From NCBI GenBank assembly GCA_947588865.1, contig CANPYQ010000053.1, positions 1 through 8,218 on the forward strand: 8,218 nucleotides of DNA, read 5' to 3'. The notes under the pieces are model-generated. The model was not told the DNA's origin. It did no database searches and worked only from the letters and a program-made list of their open reading frames with translations. This stretch comes from an uncultured Bacilli bacterium. GTDB lineage: Bacteria; Bacillota_I; Bacilli_A; RF39; UBA660. The position numbers and the translations under genes are program-made. Positions 5,876 to 8,218 of the stretch are shown here, in pieces (the stretch's first letter is position 1; each line of letters starts with the position of its first letter).

Positions 5876-5904
5876 GGTCTTGTTTTTTGGTCTTGTTTTT
5901 TGGT
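5870..5904 (+). repeat. 13-bp tandem direct repeat, about 2.6 copies
   Basis: TTTTTTGGTCTTG at 5870-5882 and 5883-5895, then TTTTTTGGT at 5896-5904. The first copy overlaps the T tract of the terminator. It may add further U tracts to secure termination, or may be protein-binding repeats near the prophage end. Confidence 0.85.
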
Positions 5905-6067
5905 AATATTAGTTCAAATTAATGAAATTTACATTGACAAATATGATTAAAAAAATTGACATTTTATGAACGTGTTTAATCCTTCTTTACTATATTTTAT
6001 AGGCAATAATAAACAATGTGTTTAAATTAAATAAAGAATTGCCATAATATAATAGAAAGGAGAATTT
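5905..6067. other. Gene-free prophage-chromosome junction region
   Basis: There is no coding sequence between the terminator repeats and sigG. The stretch holds two near-copies of ATTGACA...TATGA (5933-5946 and 5955-5969, 22 bp apart), two copies of GTGTTTAA (5972-5979 and 6018-6025), and the small palindrome CTATATTTTATAG (5990-6002). It also holds GGCAATAATA (6002-6011), which fits the sigma-F -10 pattern GGnnAnAHTR but lacks a -35 at the usual distance. The prophage attachment site is expected somewhere here, but the core cannot be defined without the other end. Confidence 0.5.
6020..6049 (+). promoter_or_regulatory. Candidate sigma-G promoter of sigG (autoregulatory)
   Basis: GTTTA (6020-6024, four of five bases of GHATR), 18-bp spacer, CATAATA (6043-6049, full match to CATnHTA). 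This agrees with the known autoregulation of sigG in Bacillus subtilis. The consensus is short and the region AT-rich, so it needs mapping. Confidence 0.4.
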
Positions 6068-6844
6068 ATGGCACGTCATAAAGTAGAAATCTGTGGCGTG
6101 AATACTGCGAATTTGAAGGTTTTAAATAATGTAGAGATGTTAGATTTATTTAAAAGATATAAAAGTGGTGACAAACTTGCCAAGGAAGAACTAGTAAATG
6201 GCAATTTGAAATTAGTATTAAGTATTTTAAAAAAATATAATAATAGATGTGAAAATATGGATGATTTATTTCAAGTTGGTTGTATTGGGTTAATAAAAGC
6301 AATAGATAATTTTGATCTTAGTTTTGATGTTAAATTTTCAACATATGCGGTTCCAATGATACTGGGGGAAGTAAAAAGATATTTACGAGATAATAATAGT
6401 GTAAGAGTAGCTAGAAGTATTAAAGATATTGCCTATCATGCTTTACTTGTAAAAGAAGAACTTACTAATTCATTAAATAAAGAACCTAGTATAAAAGATA
6501 TAGCACAAAAATTAGGTTTAAAAGAATACGAGGTAAGTAACGCCCTTGATAGTATGAAAGATACTATCAGCATTTTTGAGCCTATTTATAATGATGGAGG
6601 TGATACAATTTATTTAGCAGATCAGTTAGAAGATAAAAATACTGATATGAGATCTATTACTGAAAAAGTGGCATTAAAAGAAGCAATAAAAAATTTGAAT
6701 GATAAAGAAAAATATATCATAATTGAAAGATATATTACTGGCAAAACGCAAATGGAATTAGCTGATGAAATAGGAATATCTCAAGCTCAAATATCAAGAT
6801 TAGAAAAGAGTGCACTCAATAATATTAAAAATGATATTACATAA
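6068..6844 (+). CDS. sigG: RNA polymerase sporulation sigma factor SigG
   Basis: A 258-residue protein, close to the usual length, starting at ATG 6068 after AAAGGAG (6057-6062). It directs late forespore transcription during endospore formation. The N-terminal signature KVEICGVNT (residues 5-13) is specific to sigma-G among sigma-70 proteins. LVNGNLKLV carries the Asn (N44) that, as I recall, corresponds to B. subtilis N45, linked to control by the anti-sigma factor CsfB/Gin. Region 2 spans about 40-110 (DDLFQVGCIGLIKAIDNF, then FSTYAVPMILGEVKRYLRDNN). Region 3 lies at about 111-175, ending IFEPIYNDGGDTIYLADQ. Region 4 with its helix-turn-helix is at about 203-255 (KTQMELADEIGISQAQISRLEKSAL). 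All parts look intact. It starts about 160 bp beyond the last phage-like repeats and is the first clear host gene. Confidence 0.97.
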   Translation: MARHKVEICGVNTANLKVLNNVEMLDLFKRYKSGDKLAKEELVNGNLKLVLSILKKYNNRCENMDDLFQVGCIGLIKAIDNFDLSFDVKFSTYAVPMILGEVKRYLRDNNSVRVARSIKDIAYHALLVKEELTNSLNKEPSIKDIAQKLGLKEYEVSNALDSMKDTISIFEPIYNDGGDTIYLADQLEDKNTDMRSITEKVALKEAIKNLNDKEKYIIIERYITGKTQMELADEIGISQAQISRLEKSALNNIKNDIT

Positions 6845-6870
6845 ATATAGGCGATTATAACTAATTCTTT

Positions 6871-6878
6871 CATATAAT
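6871..6878 (+). promoter_or_regulatory. Possible -10 element ahead of the ylmC-like gene
   Basis: CATATAAT fits the sigma-E -10 pattern (CATAYAHT) and also contains a housekeeping TATAAT (6873-6878). No convincing -35 for either factor is found at the right distance. It lies 14 bp before the start codon, which would leave an extremely short leader. Weak call. Confidence 0.25.
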
Positions 6879-6892
6879 ATATTGGTGATACT

Positions 6893-7123
6893 ATGAGATT
6901 ATCTGATTTACAAAACAAATCTGTTATTAATCTAATAGATGGAAAAAATATAGGTAATATAATAGATATAAATGTGGATGATGCTGGAAAAACGACAGGA
7001 TTAATTGTTGAAAAGCATAAATTTATTATTTCTTATTTTTCTTCGAAAAAAGAAATCACTATAAAGTGGGAACAAATTGAAAAAATAGGCGAGGATGTAA
7101 TTTTAGTAAAAGTTGTTTATTAA
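6893..7123 (+). CDS. ylmC: YlmC/YmxH-family sporulation protein (PRC-barrel)
   Basis: A 76-residue protein starting at ATG 6893 with GGTGAT (6884-6889) in front. It is a complete single PRC-barrel: MRLSDLQNKSVINLIDGKNIGNIIDINVD (residues 1-29), the Lys/Phe-rich middle, and the family ending IKWEQIEKIGEDVILVK (about 57-73). This closely follows B. subtilis YlmC, as I recall it (IPWRNIVKIGEDVILV), whose gene also lies just after sigG. That conserved neighbourhood supports the call. The family is widespread in spore formers and annotated as sporulation-related; the molecular function is not firmly known and may involve binding of RNA or protein. There is no membrane segment. The gap after sigG is 48 bp with no terminator, so read-through from sigG is likely. 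Confidence 0.88.
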   Translation: MRLSDLQNKSVINLIDGKNIGNIIDINVDDAGKTTGLIVEKHKFIISYFSSKKEITIKWEQIEKIGEDVILVKVVY

Positions 7124-7141
7124 CTATTTTTATGATATACT
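7113..7141 (+). promoter_or_regulatory. Candidate housekeeping promoter for the glycosyltransferase gene
   Basis: TTGTTT (7113-7118, three of six bases), 17-bp spacer, TATACT (7136-7141), with TG one base before the -10 (7133-7134), i.e. an extended -10. The -35 lies in the last codons of the ylmC-like gene. Transcription would begin near 7148, at the AGGTGAT site, giving a leader of about 10 nt. It would separate a constitutive wall/lipid gene from the sporulation genes upstream. Confidence 0.45.
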
Positions 7142-7157
7142 TATATCAGGTGATATA

Positions 7158-8162
7158 ATGAAAATTTTATTATATACAGAAAATGAAAAAATGATTAGGA
7201 AATCTGGACTCGGTAAAGCTATAAAACATCAAATAAGAGCTTTAGAGGAAAATAATATTGAATATACCACTAATCCTAAAGATGACTACGATATAGTACA
7301 CATTAATTTTTATGGCCCAAAATCTTATTTTTTAGCAAAAAAAGCCAAAAAAAAAGGAAAAAAAATTATATATCATGCGCATTCAACAGAAGAAGATTTT
7401 AGAAATTCTTTTATATTTTCAAATCAAATTGCTCCAATATTTAAAAAATGGTTAATAAAATGTTATACATTAGGAGATCATATTTTAACACCAACTCCTT
7501 ATTCAAAACATTTATTAGAAGGATATGGTATTAAAAATCCAATTACGGATATAAGTAATGGAATAGATGTTGAATTTTTTAAAAAAAATGAAAAACTTGG
7601 TAAAGAATTCAGAAAAAAGTACGGTTATAAATCCCATGATAAAATAATCATGGGAGTAGGATTGTACATTGAAAGAAAAGGTATACTTGATTTTGTAGAA
7701 CTTGCAAAAAGATTACCACAGTATAAGTTCATTTGGTTTGGGCATTCGCCTTTATCTGTAAGTCCAATTAAAATAAGAAAAGCTGTTAATACAAAACTAG
7801 ATAATCTTATATTTGCGGGATATGTTGAACCTGAAATACTTAAAGGGGCGTATAGTGGATGCAATTTATATTTATTTCCTACACTAGAGGAAACAGAAGG
7901 GATACCAATAATTGAAGCATGTAGTGCACATATTCCTGCATTAATAAGAGATATACCAGTATTTGACGGATGGTTGGAAGATGGTGTAAATGTATACAAA
8001 GCCAAAAATATAGATGAATTTAAGGAGAAAATAGAAAAAATATTGGAAGGCAAGTTACCTGATTTAACTTCTAAAGCATATAATGTAGCTCTTAATAGAG
8101 ATATAAAAAAAGTTGGTAAAAAATTATTAGATGTATATAAAAGTGTTTTAAGGAGTGATTAA
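7158..8162 (+). CDS. GT4-family glycosyltransferase, probably glycolipid (diacylglycerol glucosyl) synthesis
   Basis: A 334-residue protein. ATG 7158 is chosen because AGGTGAT (7148-7154) precedes it and the protein then begins MKILLY, as in relatives; an ATG at 7113 overlaps the previous gene and has no ribosome binding site. The fold is GT-B. The N-terminal acceptor half contains RKSGLGKAIKHQ (14-25), YDIVHINFYGP (44-54) and YHAHSTEEDFRNSF (72-85). The linking motif ISNGID is at 132-137. The C-terminal nucleotide-sugar half has GVGLYIERKGILDFV (166-180), a FIWFG strand and the EX7E motif E245-E253 (EETEGIPIIE). It resembles streptococcal/enterococcal enzymes of the BgsA/BgsB type that put glucose on diacylglycerol for glycolipid and lipoteichoic acid anchors. 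UDP-glucose as donor is inferred. It probably acts at the inner face of the membrane, as the Lys-rich surface suggests. Confidence 0.85.
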   Translation: MKILLYTENEKMIRKSGLGKAIKHQIRALEENNIEYTTNPKDDYDIVHINFYGPKSYFLAKKAKKKGKKIIYHAHSTEEDFRNSFIFSNQIAPIFKKWLIKCYTLGDHILTPTPYSKHLLEGYGIKNPITDISNGIDVEFFKKNEKLGKEFRKKYGYKSHDKIIMGVGLYIERKGILDFVELAKRLPQYKFIWFGHSPLSVSPIKIRKAVNTKLDNLIFAGYVEPEILKGAYSGCNLYLFPTLEETEGIPIIEACSAHIPALIRDIPVFDGWLEDGVNVYKAKNIDEFKEKIEKILEGKLPDLTSKAYNVALNRDIKKVGKKLLDVYKSVLRSD

Positions 8163-8163
8163 T

Positions 8164-8218
8164 TTGGAATATGATATAAATATGGAAAAGGTTTTGAAAG
8201 AAGAAAACGGACTTAACA
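8164..8218 (+). CDS. Start of a further gene, truncated by the window end
   Basis: AGGAG (8150-8154) lies 9 nt before TTG 8164, one base after the glycosyltransferase stop. The frame stays open for 18 codons to the window end (MEYDINMEKVLKEENGLN). An ATG at 8182 is a possible alternative start. The tight spacing suggests an operon with the glycosyltransferase. The short piece does not look like the start of a second GT4 enzyme, which usually opens with a MRIGxF-type strand, so the product is unknown. Confidence 0.55.
   Translation, partial: MEYDINMEKVLKEENGLN

Noticed and set aside
5928..5965. Housekeeping promoters from the two TTGACA sequences at 5934 and 5956
   Set aside because: Neither has a -10-like hexamer 16-18 bp downstream.
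1..8218. CRISPR array, insertion sequence or transposase
   Set aside because: No regularly spaced repeats of the right length, no transposase motifs and no paired terminal inverted repeats were seen.

Overview
The window is about 70% A+T and joins the right-hand end of a siphovirus-type prophage (about 1-5900) to bacterial chromosome (about 6000-8218). The chromosomal side carries sigG, a YlmC/YmxH-family sporulation gene and a lipid glycosyltransferase gene. This points to a low-GC, spore-forming Bacillota host, perhaps Erysipelotrichia, an RF39-like lineage or Clostridia. The standard bacterial code fits: TGG encodes Trp and no TGA is read through. All genes are on the + strand. Shine-Dalgarno sites are mostly of the AGGTGAT type, and several starts are TTG or GTG.

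Phage part. The order is: the C-terminal part of a tail/tail-spike protein (2-895), a DUF859-like minor structural protein (912-2381), a G-rich structured island with a run of nine G and a short ORF (2385-2477), a collar-type baseplate/fibre tip protein (2492-2908), and two small fibre genes that share an N-terminal module but have unrelated C-terminal domains (2920-3366, 3403-3918). An orphan fibre C-terminus in another frame follows (3909-4010). The lysis module comes next: a one-helix membrane protein (4047-4319), a holin (4343-4546) and a zinc amidase endolysin (4548-5435). After the endolysin there is a single small gene with its own strong promoter, probably a moron (5465-5776). It is followed by a decayed copy of the endolysin 3' end (5784-5846), a terminator and 13-bp tandem repeats.

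Host part. The stretch 5877-6067 has no gene. It carries short direct repeats that could belong to the attachment region, and sporulation-type promoter signals for sigG. Then come sigG (6068-6844), the ylmC-like gene (6893-7123), a GT4 glycosyltransferase resembling glycolipid/lipoteichoic-acid-anchor enzymes (7158-8162), and the first 18 codons of a further gene (8164-).

How it fits together. The tail tip and fibre genes give host recognition. The holin, membrane protein and amidase give lysis. The 5465 gene looks able to be expressed from its own promoter in the lysogen. The main points of interest are the candidate phase-variable poly-G tract in the receptor-binding region, the signs of fibre-module shuffling, the lysin-end duplication that brackets the moron, and a prophage end lying just upstream of a forespore sigma factor gene.
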